Notes: generated by a model not told the origin, from the sequence alone. Positions 17,637 to 28,193 are shown, counted from the first letter of the stretch. The stretch is 64,000 nt of DNA from Streptococcus infantis ATCC 700779 (GCF_000187465.1 NZ_GL732439.1:1453111-1517110); one strand, 5' to 3'. Translations and numbers: made by a program.

Positions 17637-20600
17637 ATGGATAAACGTATTTTCGTTGAGAAAAAAGCTGATTTTCGTGTCAAATCTGACTCTTTAGTAA
17701 AAGAATTGCAGCATAATCTTCAGTTGAAAACCTTGAATGATCTTCGTATTGTTCAGGTTTATGATGTTTTTGGTTTGGCAGAGGATTTGTTTGCGCGTGC
17801 GGAAAAACATATTTTTTCTGAGCAAGTGACAGATACTGTTTTGGATGAAGCTGAGGTTAAGGCTGATCTTGAGAAGGTTGCTTTCTTTGCCATTGAAAGC
17901 TTGCCTGGTCAATTTGACCAACGTGCGGCCTCTTCACAGGAAGCTTTGCTTTTGCTTGGTAGCTCAAGTGATGTAACGGTGAATACAGCACAACTCTACT
18001 TGGTCAATAAGGATATTGATGCGAATGAATTGGAAGCTGTCAAAAACTACCTTTTGAACCCAGTGGATTCTCGTTTCAAAGATATCACTCTTGACATTGC
18101 GAAACAGGATTTCTCTGAGTCCGACAAAACGATTCCAAACTTGGATTTCTTTGAAACTTATACAGCAGAAGATTTTGCACAGTATAAGGCCGAGCAAGGA
18201 TTGGCAATGGAAGTGGATGACCTTCTCTTCATTCAAGACTATTTCAAGTCAATTGGACGTGTGCCAACTGAGACGGAGCTTAAGGTTTTGGATACTTATT
18301 GGTCTGACCACTGCCGTCACACAACTTTTGAGACGGAGTTGAAGAATATCGACTTCTCAGCTTCTAAATTCCAAAAACAATTGCAAGCGACTTATGACAA
18401 GTATATTGCCATGCGTGATGAGTTGGGGCGTTCTGAAAAACCTCAAACCTTGATGGATATGGCGACTATTTTTGGTCGTTATGAGCGTGCCAATGGTCGT
18501 TTGGACGACATGGAAGTGTCTGATGAAATCAATGCCTGCTCTGTTGAAATTGAAGTGGATGTCAATGGTGTGAAAGAGCCATGGCTTCTCATGTTTAAAA
18601 ACGAAACTCACAACCACCCAACGGAAATCGAACCATTTGGTGGAGCGGCTACTTGTATCGGTGGGGCCATTCGTGACCCATTGTCAGGGCGTTCCTACGT
18701 TTACCAAGCCATGCGTATTTCAGGTGCTGGTGATATCACGGCTCCAATTTCAGCGACTCGTGCTGGTAAATTGCCACAACAAGTGATTTCTAAAACAGCG
18801 GCTCACGGTTATTCTTCATATGGTAACCAAATTGGTCTTGCAACAACCTATGTTCGTGAATACTTCCACCCAGGTTTCGTTGCTAAACGTATGGAGCTAG
18901 GTGCCGTTGTCGGTGCGGCTCCTAAGGAAAATGTTGTCCGTGAAAAACCTGAAGCAGGTGATGTGATTATCTTGCTCGGTGGTAAGACTGGACGTGATGG
19001 TGTCGGTGGTGCGACAGGTTCTTCTAAAGTTCAAACGGTTGAATCTGTTGAAACGGCTGGTGCTGAGGTCCAAAAAGGGAATGCCATCGAAGAACGGAAG
19101 ATTCAACGTCTTTTCCGTAATGGGGAAGTGACACGTCTGATCAAGAAATCAAATGACTTTGGTGCTGGCGGTGTCTGTGTAGCTATCGGTGAATTGGCAG
19201 ATGGTCTTGAAATTGATCTAGACAAAGTGCCATTGAAATACCAAGGTTTGAACGGTACAGAAATTGCCATTTCTGAATCTCAGGAACGTATGGCTGTAGT
19301 GGTTCGTCCAGATGATGTAGATGCCTTCGTTGCAGCATGTAACAAAGAAAATATTGATGCAGTTGTCGTTGCGACAGTGACCGAAAAACCAAATCTTGTC
19401 ATGCACTGGAATGGTGAAACCATCGTTGATTTGGAACGTCGTTTCCTTGATACAAACGGTGTACGTGTAGTTGTGGATGCTAAGGTGGTTGACAAGGATG
19501 TCAAGCTTCCAGAAGAACGCCAAACATCTGCCGAAACCCTTGAAGCTGATACTCTTGAAGTCTTGGCTGACCTCAACCATGCTAGTCAAAAAGGCTTGCA
19601 AACTATCTTTGATAGCTCAGTTGGTCGTTCAACAGTCAATCACCCACTTGGTGGTCGCTACCAAATTACACCAACTGAAGCTTCTGTACAGAAATTGCCA
19701 GTCCAACATGGTGTGACAACAACTGCTTCTGTTATGGCGCAAGGGTTCAACCCTTATGTAGCAGAATGGTCTCCATATCATGGTGCGGCTTATGCGGTCA
19801 TCGAAGCAACCGCTCGTTTGGTTGCTACCGGTGCAAACTGGTCTAAGGCTCGTTTCTCTTATCAAGAATACTTCGAGCGTATGGATAAACAAGCAGAGCG
19901 TTTTGGCCAACCCGTAGCTGCTCTTCTTGGATCCATTGAAGCTCAGATTCAACTTGGTTTGCCATCTATCGGTGGTAAAGACTCTATGTCTGGTACCTTT
20001 GAAGAATTGACAGTACCACCAACCTTGGTTGCTTTTGGGGTCACAACTGCAGATAGCCGTAAGGTCCTTTCTCCAGAATTTAAGGCTGCTGGTGAAAATA
20101 TTTACTACATCCCAGGTCAAGCTTTGGCCCAAGAAATTGACTTCGATCTGATCAAGTCTAACTTTGCTAAGTTTGAAGCCATCCAAGCTGATCACAAAGT
20201 GACAGCTGCATCAGCGGTCAAATATGGTGGTATCCTTGAAGCTCTTGCACTTGCAACGTTTGGGAACCATATCGGTGCCACTGTAAGCCTTGAAAATCTT
20301 GAGACTGCCTTGACAGCTCAATTGGGTGGATTCGTCTTCACATCTCCGGAAGATATTTCAGGTGTTGCCAAGATTGGACAAACAGCAGCTGACTTTACAC
20401 TTACTGTCAACGATGTAACGCTTGATGGACACAAACTTGACAGTGCCTTCCAAGGTAAATTGGAAGAAGTTTACCCAACGGAATTTGCACAGGCAACTGA
20501 GTTGGAAGAAGTACCTGCGGTGGCATCAGATGCTGTTATCAAAGCCAAAGAAACAGTTGAGACACCAGTGGTTTACATCCCAGTATTCCCAGGTACTAAC

Positions 20601-21362
20601 TCTGAGTACGATTCAGCTAAGGCCTTTGAAAAAGAAGGCGCAAAAGTTAACTTGGTACCATTTGTAACACTTAATGAAGAAGCTATTGTCAAGTCTGTTG
20701 ACACCATGGTTGACAATATCGAAAAAGCTAACATTATCTTCTTTGCAGGTGGCTTCTCAGCCGCCGACGAACCAGATGGATCAGCTAAATTCATCGTTAA
20801 TATCTTGCTTAACGAAAAAGTGCGTGCAGCCATTGATAGCTTCATCGAAGGTGGTGGTTTGATTATCGGTATCTGTAATGGATTCCAAGCTCTTGTCAAA
20901 TCAGGTCTCCTTCCATATGGTAACTTTGAAGATGCAAACAGTACTAGTCCAACCCTCTTCTACAATGATGCCAACCAACACGTGGCTAAGATGGTTGAAA
21001 CACGTATTGCTAACACGAACTCACCATGGCTTGCTGGCGTGAAAGTTGGTGACATCCATGCCATCCCAGTATCACACGGTGAAGGTAAGTTTGTCGTAAC
21101 AGCTGAAGAATTTGCAGAGCTTCGTGATAATGGTCAAATCTTTACTCAATATGTTGACTTCGAAGGTAAACCAAGCATGGATTCTAAATACAATCCTAAC
21201 GGATCTGTCAATGCGATTGAAGGTATCACAAGCAAGAACGGTCAAATTATTGGTAAGATGGGGCACTCAGAACGTTTCGAAGACGGTCTCTTCCAAAATA
21301 TTCCAGGAAATAAAGATCAACACATCTTTGCATCAGCGGTTAAATACTTTACTGGAAAATAA
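17637..21362 (+). CDS. purL: Phosphoribosylformylglycinamidine synthase, single-chain type
   Basis: This 1241-residue fused FGAM synthase converts FGAR, glutamine and ATP to FGAM. It carries the synthetase halves and a C-terminal class I glutamine amidotransferase domain in one chain, as in proteobacteria and streptococci rather than the PurL/PurQ/PurS set of Bacillus. Visible motifs are N-E-T-H-N-H-P-T near residue 322, G-G-K-D-S-M-S-G near 780, and the amidotransferase nucleophile region G-I-C-N-G-F-Q-A near residue 1081. The ATG at 17637 lies 55 bp after purC. Confidence 0.97.
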   Translation: MDKRIFVEKKADFRVKSDSLVKELQHNLQLKTLNDLRIVQVYDVFGLAEDLFARAEKHIFSEQVTDTVLDEAEVKADLEKVAFFAIESLPGQFDQRAASSQEALLLLGSSSDVTVNTAQLYLVNKDIDANELEAVKNYLLNPVDSRFKDITLDIAKQDFSESDKTIPNLDFFETYTAEDFAQYKAEQGLAMEVDDLLFIQDYFKSIGRVPTETELKVLDTYWSDHCRHTTFETELKNIDFSASKFQKQLQATYDKYIAMRDELGRSEKPQTLMDMATIFGRYERANGRLDDMEVSDEINACSVEIEVDVNGVKEPWLLMFKNETHNHPTEIEPFGGAATCIGGAIRDPLSGRSYVYQAMRISGAGDITAPISATRAGKLPQQVISKTAAHGYSSYGNQIGLATTYVREYFHPGFVAKRMELGAVVGAAPKENVVREKPEAGDVIILLGGKTGRDGVGGATGSSKVQTVESVETAGAEVQKGNAIEERKIQRLFRNGEVTRLIKKSNDFGAGGVCVAIGELADGLEIDLDKVPLKYQGLNGTEIAISESQERMAVVVRPDDVDAFVAACNKENIDAVVVATVTEKPNLVMHWNGETIVDLERRFLDTNGVRVVVDAKVVDKDVKLPEERQTSAETLEADTLEVLADLNHASQKGLQTIFDSSVGRSTVNHPLGGRYQITPTEASVQKLPVQHGVTTTASVMAQGFNPYVAEWSPYHGAAYAVIEATARLVATGANWSKARFSYQEYFERMDKQAERFGQPVAALLGSIEAQIQLGLPSIGGKDSMSGTFEELTVPPTLVAFGVTTADSRKVLSPEFKAAGENIYYIPGQALAQEIDFDLIKSNFAKFEAIQADHKVTAASAVKYGGILEALALATFGNHIGATVSLENLETALTAQLGGFVFTSPEDISGVAKIGQTAADFTLTVNDVTLDGHKLDSAFQGKLEEVYPTEFAQATELEEVPAVASDAVIKAKETVETPVVYIPVFPGTNSEYDSAKAFEKEGAKVNLVPFVTLNEEAIVKSVDTMVDNIEKANIIFFAGGFSAADEPDGSAKFIVNILLNEKVRAAIDSFIEGGGLIIGICNGFQALVKSGLLPYGNFEDANSTSPTLFYNDANQHVAKMVETRIANTNSPWLAGVKVGDIHAIPVSHGEGKFVVTAEEFAELRDNGQIFTQYVDFEGKPSMDSKYNPNGSVNAIEGITSKNGQIIGKMGHSERFEDGLFQNIPGNKDQHIFASAVKYFTGK

Positions 21363-21445
21363 GCTTTGCAGATTTATAACCATCAGTAAATGTAAAATCA
21401 AGTAGATCTAACTTGCGACAATTGCAAATGATTTATTTTGCGAGT

Positions 21446-21458
21446 GAAACGAACTTCT
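21446..21458 (+). promoter_or_regulatory. Possible PurR box before purF
   Basis: GAAACGAACTTCT carries the ACGAAC core shared with the purC and purD boxes, in the 159-bp purL-purF gap. No obvious -10 was found nearby. Confidence 0.35.
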
Positions 21459-21461
21459 GCC

Positions 21462-21497
21462 GTATCATTCCGCTCTGGTATCGTTAAGGAATGATAC
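21462..21497. promoter_or_regulatory. 10-bp hairpin between purL and purF
   Basis: GTATCATTCC pairs perfectly with GGAATGATAC around a 16-base loop, immediately after the ACGAAC box and without a T-tract. It is more likely an mRNA processing or stability element than a terminator. The function is unknown. Confidence 0.5.
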
Positions 21498-21521
21498 ACA
21501 AATAAAAATTAGGTATATAAA

Positions 21522-22964
21522 ATGACATACGAAGTAAAATCTCTTAATGAAGAATGTGGTGTTTTTGGTATCTGGGGTCACCCAGACGCTGCCAAATTGA
21601 CCTATTTTGGACTCCATAGTCTTCAGCACCGTGGTCAGGAGGGTGCAGGAATCCTCTCCAATGATCATGGACAATTGAAGCGTCATCGTGATATGGGGCT
21701 TTTATCAGAAGTCTTCAAAAATCCTGCTAATTTAGATAAATTGACAGGAACTGGAGCGATTGGGCATGTGCGTTATGCGACTGCGGGAGAAGCTTCTGTA
21801 GACAATATCCAACCTTTCCTCTTCCGTTTTCACGATATGCAGTTTGGTTTGGCTCACAATGGGAATTTGACCAATGCAGAATCTCTCAAGCAAGAATTGG
21901 AACAAAGAGGGGCAATCTTTAGCTCGACTTCTGATTCAGAAATCTTGGCTCACTTGATTCGCCGAAGTCACAATCCTAGCCTGCTGGGGAGAGTCAAAGA
22001 AGCGCTCAGTCTTGTCAAAGGTGGTTTTGCTTATCTCTTGATGTTTGAAGATAAGTTAATTGCAGCGCTTGATCCAAATGGCTTCCGACCTCTGTCAATC
22101 GGGAAAATGGCTAATGGAGCTGTAGTGGTTTCATCTGAAACCTGTGCCTTTGAAGTCATCGGTGCTGAGTGGATTCGCGACGTAAAACCAGGCGAGATTG
22201 TCATTGTTGATGACAATGGCATCCAGTATGATAGCTATACAAACGATACTCAGTTGGCTATCTGTTCCATGGAGTATATCTACTTCGCACGTCCTGACTC
22301 CAATATCCACGGAGTCAATGTCCATACGGCTCGTAAGAGAATGGGAGCTCAACTGGCACGTGAGTTCAAGTATGAAGCTGATATCGTAGTCGGGGTGCCA
22401 AACTCCTCACTAAGCGCAGCGATGGGCTTTGCCGAAGAATCAGGTCTACCAAATGAAATGGGGCTCATCAAGAACCAATATACGCAACGGACCTTTATCC
22501 AGCCGACTCAAGAATTACGTGAGCAAGGGGTTCGGATGAAGTTATCTGCTGTTTCTGGTGTTGTTAAAGGCAAACGCGTTGTCATGATTGATGATTCGAT
22601 TGTACGAGGCACGACATCTCGTCGTATTGTCCAACTCTTGAAAGAAGCGGGGGCATCAGAAGTACACGTTGCCATCGGGAGTCCTGCTCTTGCCTATCCA
22701 TGTTTTTACGGGATTGATATCCAGACACGTCAGGAGCTGATTGCGGCCAATCATACTGTTGAGGAAACTTGCCAAATCATTGGTGCGGATAGTCTGACTT
22801 ATCTTTCTATTGATGGCTTGATTGATTCTATCGGCATTGAAACAGATGCGCCAAATGGCGGTCTCTGTGTGGCTTACTTTGATGGGAAATATCCAACTCC
22901 TCTCTATGACTATGAAGAAGAATATCGTAGAAGTTTAGAAGAAAAAACGAGTTTTTACAAGTAA
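21522..22964 (+). CDS. purF: Amidophosphoribosyltransferase
   Basis: PurF commits PRPP to purines by forming phosphoribosylamine with glutamine. The 480-residue protein has an N-terminal Ntn glutaminase; Cys12 in E-E-C-G-V-F-G would become the N-terminal nucleophile after propeptide removal. G-I-G-H-V-R-Y-like residues lie near 79-85 and D-S-E near 133. The C-terminal PRPP motif V-V-M-I-D-D-S-I-V-R-G-T-T is near 350. PRPP comes from Prs at 7498-8466. The ribosome-binding site is weak. Confidence 0.97.
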   Translation: MTYEVKSLNEECGVFGIWGHPDAAKLTYFGLHSLQHRGQEGAGILSNDHGQLKRHRDMGLLSEVFKNPANLDKLTGTGAIGHVRYATAGEASVDNIQPFLFRFHDMQFGLAHNGNLTNAESLKQELEQRGAIFSSTSDSEILAHLIRRSHNPSLLGRVKEALSLVKGGFAYLLMFEDKLIAALDPNGFRPLSIGKMANGAVVVSSETCAFEVIGAEWIRDVKPGEIVIVDDNGIQYDSYTNDTQLAICSMEYIYFARPDSNIHGVNVHTARKRMGAQLAREFKYEADIVVGVPNSSLSAAMGFAEESGLPNEMGLIKNQYTQRTFIQPTQELREQGVRMKLSAVSGVVKGKRVVMIDDSIVRGTTSRRIVQLLKEAGASEVHVAIGSPALAYPCFYGIDIQTRQELIAANHTVEETCQIIGADSLTYLSIDGLIDSIGIETDAPNGGLCVAYFDGKYPTPLYDYEEEYRRSLEEKTSFYK

Positions 22965-23000
22965 AATTCCCCATTGAAGGAAAGGAAAAGGAAAAAACAA

Positions 23001-24023
23001 ATGACGAATAAAAATGCATACGCGCAGTCTGGTGTAGATGTTGAAGCGGGTTATGAAGTTGTTGAACGAATTAAAAAACACGTTGCTCATACGGAACGTG
23101 CGGGTGTTATGGGAGCTCTTGGTGGTTTCGGTGGTATGTTTGACCTTTCAAAAATAGGTGTCAAAGAACCTGTTTTGATTTCAGGTACAGATGGTGTCGG
23201 TACTAAACTCATGCTTGCTATCAAGTACGACAAACACGATACCATCGGTCAAGACTGTGTGGCTATGTGTGTCAACGATATCATCGCTGCAGGAGCGGAG
23301 CCCCTCTACTTCCTAGACTATGTGGCGACTGGGAAAAATGAACCAGCTAAATTGGAACAAGTCGTTGCTGGTGTAGCCGAAGGGTGTGTACAAGCCGGTG
23401 CAGCCCTTATCGGTGGAGAAACGGCTGAAATGCCCGGTATGTATGGCGAAGACGACTATGACTTGGCTGGTTTCGCAGTCGGTGTTGCAGAAAAATCTCA
23501 AATCATCGATGGTTCAAAAGTAGCTGCAGGCGATGTGATCCTTGGGCTTGCTTCAAGCGGTATCCACTCAAATGGTTACTCACTTGTGCGTCGTGTCTTT
23601 GCTGATTACACAGGGGAAGAAGTTCTCCCAGAATTGGAAGGCAAGAAACTCAAGGAGGTTCTTCTTGAGCCAACTCGCATCTATGTCAAGGCTGTCTTGC
23701 CACTCATCAAAGAAGAATTGGTTAACGGAATTGCCCACATCACAGGTGGTGGTTTCATCGAAAATGTGCCACGTATGTTCTCAGATGATTTGGCTGCAGA
23801 GATTGAGGAAAGCAAAGTTCCAGTTCTTCCAATTTTCAAAGCCCTTGAAAAATATGGTGAAATCAAGCATGAAGAAATGTTTGAAATCTTCAATATGGGT
23901 GTGGGACTTATGCTGGCAGTTAGCCCTGAAAATGTAGGTCGCGTCAAGGAATTGTTGGATGAACCAGTTTATGAAATTGGTCGCATCGTTAAGAAAGAAA
24001 ACGAAAGTGTCATCATCAAATGA
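23001..24023 (+). CDS. purM: AIR synthetase
   Basis: PurM cyclises FGAM to AIR with ATP. The 340-residue protein shows Y-A-Q-S-G-V-D near the N-terminus, S-G-T-D-G-V-G-T-K near 62-70, G-G-E-T-A-E-M-P near 138, [10 protein letters not shown] near 180 and H-I-T-G-G-G near 245. The start at 23001 follows AAGGAAAAGG; an upstream in-frame ATG at 22974 is too close to the purF stop and lies in the RBS region. It overlaps purN by 4 bp. Confidence 0.97.
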   Translation: MTNKNAYAQSGVDVEAGYEVVERIKKHVAHTERAGVMGALGGFGGMFDLSKIGVKEPVLISGTDGVGTKLMLAIKYDKHDTIGQDCVAMCVNDIIAAGAEPLYFLDYVATGKNEPAKLEQVVAGVAEGCVQAGAALIGGETAEMPGMYGEDDYDLAGFAVGVAEKSQIIDGSKVAAGDVILGLASSGIHSNGYSLVRRVFADYTGEEVLPELEGKKLKEVLLEPTRIYVKAVLPLIKEELVNGIAHITGGGFIENVPRMFSDDLAAEIEESKVPVLPIFKALEKYGEIKHEEMFEIFNMGVGLMLAVSPENVGRVKELLDEPVYEIGRIVKKENESVIIK

Positions 24024-24565
24024 AAAAAATAGCGGTTTTTGCCTCTGGTAATGGCTCGAATTTTCAGGTGATTGCCGAAGAATTTCCGGTAGAGTTTGTC
24101 TTTTCAGACCATCGTGACGCCTATGTGCTCGAGCGTGCAGAAAAGCTCGGCGTCCTGTCCTATGCTTTTGAACTCAAGGAGTTTGAGAACAAGGCGGACT
24201 ACGAAGCTGCTCTTGTCGAACTCTTGGAAGAACACCAGATTGACTTGGTTTGCCTCGCTGGCTACATGAAAATCGTTGGGTCAACCTTATTGGCAGCTTA
24301 TGAGGGTCGAATTATCAACATTCATCCGGCCTACCTGCCAGAATTTCCAGGAGCTCATGGGATTGAGGACGCTTGGAATGCTGGGGTTGCTGAGAGCGGC
24401 GTCACCATTCACTGGGTGGACTCTGGTGTGGATACAGGCAAGGTCATCAAACAAGTCCGTGTGCCACGTCTATCTGCTGATACCATCGAAAGCTTTGAAG
24501 CTCGCATTCATGAGGCAGAGTATAAGTTGTATCCAGAGGTTATTAGAGAATTGTTGTATAAGTAA
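24020..24565 (+). CDS. purN: GAR transformylase (folate-dependent)
   Basis: PurN formylates GAR using 10-formyltetrahydrofolate. The 181-residue protein begins [15 protein letters not shown], the GAR-binding loop, and contains the catalytic [15 protein letters not shown] near residue 95 and the [10 protein letters not shown] motif near 126. Translation is coupled to purM by an ATGA overlap. The pneumococcal vanZ-like gene remembered between purN and purH is absent; purH starts 15 bp downstream. Confidence 0.96.
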   Translation: MKKIAVFASGNGSNFQVIAEEFPVEFVFSDHRDAYVLERAEKLGVLSYAFELKEFENKADYEAALVELLEEHQIDLVCLAGYMKIVGSTLLAAYEGRIINIHPAYLPEFPGAHGIEDAWNAGVAESGVTIHWVDSGVDTGKVIKQVRVPRLSADTIESFEARIHEAEYKLYPEVIRELLYK

Positions 24566-24580
24566 ATGAAAGGAAAAAAC

Positions 24581-26128
24581 ATGACTAAACGCGCCTTAAT
24601 CAGCGTCTCAGACAAAGCGGGCATTGTTGAATTTGCCCAAGAACTAAAAAAACTTGGTTGGGACATTATCTCAACAGGTGGGACAAAGGTTGTCCTTGAC
24701 AATTCTGGGGTGGAGACCATTGCGATTGATGATGTGACGGGTTTCCCAGAAATGATGGACGGTCGTGTCAAGACCCTTCACCCAAATATCCACGGTGGTC
24801 TTCTCGCTCGTCGTGACTTGGATAGCCACCTTCAAGCGGCCAAGGACAATAATATCGAATTGATTGACCTTGTGGTGGTAAACCTTTACCCTTTCAAGGA
24901 AACGATTCTCAAACCAGATGTGACCTACGCTGACGCAGTTGAAAACATCGATATTGGTGGGCCATCTATGCTTCGTTCAGCGGCTAAAAACCACGCTAGT
25001 GTGACAGTTGTAGTAGACCCTGCTGATTATGCTGTGGTTTTGGACGAATTGTCAGCAAACGGTGAAACAAGTTATGAAACTCGCCAACGTTTAGCAGCAA
25101 AAGTATTCCGTCACACTGCTGCTTACGATGCTTTGATTGCAGAATATTTCACAGCTCAAGTGGGTGAAGAAAAACCTGAAAAACTCACTTTGACCTATGA
25201 CCTCAAGCAACCAATGCGTTACGGTGAAAATCCTCAGCAGGATGCGGACTTCTACCAAAAAGCCTTGCCGACAGATTACTCCATTGCTTCGGCTAAACAG
25301 CTCAACGGTAAGGAATTGTCCTTTAACAATATTCGCGATGCAGACGCTGCTATTCGTATTATTCGCGATTTCAAAGAACGTCCAACTGTTGTAGCTCTCA
25401 AACACATGAACCCGTGCGGTATCGGTCAAGCTGATGACATCGAAACAGCTTGGGATTACGCTTATGAGTCTGACCCAGTATCGATTTTCGGTGGGATCGT
25501 TGTTCTCAACCGTGAAGTAGATGCTGCGACAGCTGAGAAGATGCATGGTGTTTTCCTTGAAATCATCATCGCGCCAAGCTATACGGATGAAGCGCTAGCC
25601 ATTTTGACCAATAAAAAGAAAAACTTGCGAATCCTTGCCTTGCCATTTGATGCCCAAGACGCTAGCGAGGTGGAAGCAGAATACACAGGTGTTGTTGGAG
25701 GCCTCCTCGTTCAAAACCAAGACGTGGTCAAAGAAAGTCCCGCTGACTGGCAAGTGGTTACTAAACGCCAACCAACAGAGACAGAAGCGACTGCTCTAGA
25801 GTTTGCTTGGAAAGCCATCAAGTATGTCAAATCAAACGGAATCATCGTAACTAATGACCACATGACACTTGGCGTTGGCCCTGGTCAAACCAATCGTGTG
25901 GCTTCCGTCCGTATTGCTATTGACCAAGCTAAAGATCGCCTCGACGGTGCTGTCCTTGCTTCGGATGCCTTCTTCCCATTTGCGGATAACGTGGAAGAAA
26001 TCGCCAAAGCAGGGATCAAGGCCATCATCCAGCCAGGGGGGTCAGTCCGTGACCAAGAGTCTATCGAAGCTGCTGATAAATACGGCTTGACCATGGTCTT
26101 CACAGGCGTGAGACATTTTAGACATTAA
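24581..26128 (+). CDS. purH: Bifunctional AICAR transformylase/IMP cyclohydrolase
   Basis: PurH performs the last two steps to IMP. The 515-residue protein has an N-terminal MGS-like cyclohydrolase domain (S-T-G-G-T near 31, G-R-V-K-T-L-H-P near 63) and a C-terminal transformylase domain with K-H-M-N-P-C-G near residue 274 and G-V-G-P-G-Q-T-N-R near 432. The ATG at 24581 follows AAAGGAAAAAAC; the alternative ATG 24566, directly at the purN stop, lacks this site. Confidence 0.97.
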   Translation: MTKRALISVSDKAGIVEFAQELKKLGWDIISTGGTKVVLDNSGVETIAIDDVTGFPEMMDGRVKTLHPNIHGGLLARRDLDSHLQAAKDNNIELIDLVVVNLYPFKETILKPDVTYADAVENIDIGGPSMLRSAAKNHASVTVVVDPADYAVVLDELSANGETSYETRQRLAAKVFRHTAAYDALIAEYFTAQVGEEKPEKLTLTYDLKQPMRYGENPQQDADFYQKALPTDYSIASAKQLNGKELSFNNIRDADAAIRIIRDFKERPTVVALKHMNPCGIGQADDIETAWDYAYESDPVSIFGGIVVLNREVDAATAEKMHGVFLEIIIAPSYTDEALAILTNKKKNLRILALPFDAQDASEVEAEYTGVVGGLLVQNQDVVKESPADWQVVTKRQPTETEATALEFAWKAIKYVKSNGIIVTNDHMTLGVGPGQTNRVASVRIAIDQAKDRLDGAVLASDAFFPFADNVEEIAKAGIKAIIQPGGSVRDQESIEAADKYGLTMVFTGVRHFRH

Positions 26129-26138
26129 AAAAACAAAA

Positions 26139-26166
26139 GGGAAGAAAACAGTTTCTTTCTTTTTTT
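26139..26166 (+). terminator. Weak terminator after purH
   Basis: GGAAGAAA pairs with TTTCTTTC (with a G-T pair), followed by seven T residues. It separates purC-H from purD. Confidence 0.5.
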
Positions 26167-26193
26167 GCTTTAAAAGCGAAACGAAACAAGATT

Positions 26194-26216
26194 AAAACGA
26201 ACGTTTATGGTATAAT
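26194..26216 (+). promoter_or_regulatory. PurR box and promoter of purD
   Basis: AAAACGAACGTTT (26194-26206) lies directly upstream of an extended -10 TGGTATAAT (26208-26216). The box occupies the -35 region, so bound PurR would contact or block polymerase directly. Confidence 0.6.
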
Positions 26217-26248
26217 ATTAGTAAATAATTCGCAAAAGAGGTTGAAAG

Positions 26249-27511
26249 ATGAAGCTGTTAGTTGTCGGCTCGGGTGGTCGTGAACATGCCATTGCTAAGA
26301 AGTTGCTTGAGTCAAAAGACGTTGAAAAAGTCTTTGTAGCTCCTGGGAATGACGGGATGACTCTGGATGGTCTGGAATTGGTGAACATCTCTATTTCCGA
26401 ACATTCTAAATTGATTGAGTTTGCAAAAGCCAACGATATTGCTTGGTCCTTTATCGGGCCAGATGATGCCCTTGCGTCTGGTATCGTGGATGATTTTAAT
26501 AAAGATGGTCTCAAAGCCTTTGGTCCGACTAAAGATGCGGCTGAGCTGGAGTGGTCTAAGGATTTCGCTAAGGAAATCATGGTCAAATACGACGTTCCGA
26601 CAGCAGCCTATGGGACCTTCTCAGATTTCGAGGAAGCCAAGGTCTATATCGAAGAAAAAGGCGCTCCAATCGTAGTCAAGGCTGATGGTTTGGCCCTTGG
26701 GAAAGGTGTTGTTGTTGCGGAGACAGTCGAGCAAGCAGTCGAAGCTGCTCACGAGATGCTTTTGGACAATAAATTCGGTGACTCAGGTGCGCGTGTGGTT
26801 ATCGAGGAGTTTCTTGCAGGAGAGGAATTTTCACTTTTTGCCTTTGTAAATGGTGACAAGTTCTACATCATGCCAACAGCTCAGGATCACAAACGTGCCT
26901 ATGATGGGGACAAGGGGCCCAACACTGGTGGGATGGGTGCCTATGCGCCAGTTCCTCACTTGTCACAGAGCGTGGTTGACACAGCGGTTGACACCATTGT
27001 CAAGCCAGTCATCGAAGGCATGATTAAAGAAGGTCGTCCTTATCTTGGTGTACTTTATGCCGGTCTTATCTTGACAGCTGATGGGCCCAAAGTCATCGAG
27101 TTCAACGCTCGTTTTGGAGATCCTGAAACTCAAATCATCTTGCCTCGTTTGACATCTGACTTTGCGCAAAATATCACTGACATTTTGGATGGCCAAGAGC
27201 CAACAATCACCTGGACAGACAAGGGTGTGACTCTGGGTGTGGTTGTCGCATCAAACGGTTATCCACTCGCTTATGAGAAAGGTGTCAAGCTTCCTACCAA
27301 GACAGAAGGCGACATCATCACTTACTATGCCGGAGCTAAATTTGCTGAAAATGGACAAGACCTTCTTTCAAACGGAGGCCGTGTTTACATGCTGGTTACC
27401 ACAGCTGATACCGTCAAAGACGGGCAAAACACCATCTATAGCCAACTCGACAAACAAAACACAGAAGGCCTTTTCTATCGTACGGATATCGGAAGCAAGG
27501 CAATAAGATAA
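26249..27511 (+). CDS. purD: Phosphoribosylamine-glycine ligase (GAR synthetase)
   Basis: PurD ligates phosphoribosylamine and glycine with ATP. The 420-residue ATP-grasp enzyme begins M-K-L-L-V-V-G-S-G-G-R-E-H-A, and has K-A-D-G-L-A-L-G-K-G-V near residue 143, D-K-G-P-N-T-G-G-M-G near 218, and R-F-G-D-P-E-T near 289. It has its own promoter with a PurR-type box. The product feeds PurN. Confidence 0.97.
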   Translation: MKLLVVGSGGREHAIAKKLLESKDVEKVFVAPGNDGMTLDGLELVNISISEHSKLIEFAKANDIAWSFIGPDDALASGIVDDFNKDGLKAFGPTKDAAELEWSKDFAKEIMVKYDVPTAAYGTFSDFEEAKVYIEEKGAPIVVKADGLALGKGVVVAETVEQAVEAAHEMLLDNKFGDSGARVVIEEFLAGEEFSLFAFVNGDKFYIMPTAQDHKRAYDGDKGPNTGGMGAYAPVPHLSQSVVDTAVDTIVKPVIEGMIKEGRPYLGVLYAGLILTADGPKVIEFNARFGDPETQIILPRLTSDFAQNITDILDGQEPTITWTDKGVTLGVVVASNGYPLAYEKGVKLPTKTEGDIITYYAGAKFAENGQDLLSNGGRVYMLVTTADTVKDGQNTIYSQLDKQNTEGLFYRTDIGSKAIR

Positions 27512-27524
27512 AGATATAAGAAAA

Positions 27525-27657
27525 GGCGACGCAGTCGCCAAACACGACAATGGTCGCCGTGGTGAAAAGACCAGAACAGATACTGTTCTGGTCTAGGGAA
27601 AATTTGAGACCTTAGGCTCAAATTTTAGGAATGAAACCGAAGGTTTGCTTCCGTTCC
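27525..27657. repeat. Array of hairpins between purD and purE
   Basis: Successive stems are GGCGAC/GTCGCC (27525-27539); a perfect 12-bp stem, 27568-27579 with 27583-27594; a 10-bp stem AAAATTTGAG/CTCAAATTTT (27599-27626); and AAACC/GGTTT nested in GGAA/TTCC near 27629-27652. They fill most of the 190-bp purD-purE gap. No T-tract follows the strong stems, and I do not recognise a riboswitch. A structured leader, processing site or decayed repeat are alternatives. Confidence 0.55.
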
Positions 27658-27701
27658 CACCACCTAAGACCATTATCAAAAAAGAAGAAAAAGGAAAAAT
27701 T

Positions 27702-28193
27702 ATGACTAAACCAATTATTTCCATCATCATGGGTTCAAAATCCGACTGGGCAACCATGCAAAAAACAGCAGAAGTCCTAGACCGCTTCGGTGTAGTCTAC
27801 GAAAAGAAAGTTGTTTCCGCTCACCGTACACCAGACCTCATGTTTAGACATGCGGAGGGAGCCCGTAGCCGTGGCATCAAGGTTATCATCGCAGGTGCGG
27901 GTGGCGCAGCCCATTTGCCAGGTATGGTAGCTGCCAAAACAACCCTCCCTGTCATCGGTGTACCAGTCAAATCACGTGCGCTTAGTGGCGTGGATTCTCT
28001 TTATTCTATCGTTCAGATGCCAGGTGGTGTGCCAGTCGCAACCATGGCTATCGGTGAAGCAGGTGCGACTAACGCTGCCCTCTTTGCCCTCCGTCTCTTG
28101 TCAGTAGAGGATCAGGCTATCGCGACAGCTTTAGCAGATTTTGCAGAAGAACAAGGAAAAATTGCAGAGGAGTCTACAAATGAGCTCATCTAA
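27702..28193 (+). CDS. purE: N5-CAIR mutase, catalytic subunit PurE
   Basis: PurE (class I) converts N5-CAIR, made by PurK, to CAIR. The 163-residue protein has G-S-K-S-D-W near residue 10, S-A-H-R-T-P near 40, [11 protein letters not shown] near 67, and [14 protein letters not shown] near 97. The ATG at 27702 follows AAGGAAAAATT; the in-frame ATG at 27645 lies in the hairpin array. It overlaps purK by 14 bp. Confidence 0.97.
   Translation: MTKPIISIIMGSKSDWATMQKTAEVLDRFGVVYEKKVVSAHRTPDLMFRHAEGARSRGIKVIIAGAGGAAHLPGMVAAKTTLPVIGVPVKSRALSGVDSLYSIVQMPGGVPVATMAIGEAGATNAALFALRLLSVEDQAIATALADFAEEQGKIAEESTNELI

Noticed and set aside
19629-20195. 188-codon open frame on the minus strand inside purL
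   Set aside because: It lies fully within the well-supported purL gene, has no ribosome-binding site or protein-like pattern, and is a codon-usage shadow. The same applies to other antisense frames in purL, strH, radA and rnjA.
24565-24581. vanZ-like gene between purN and purH
   Set aside because: It is expected from remembered pneumococcal order, but only 15 bp separate the two genes here, so it is absent.
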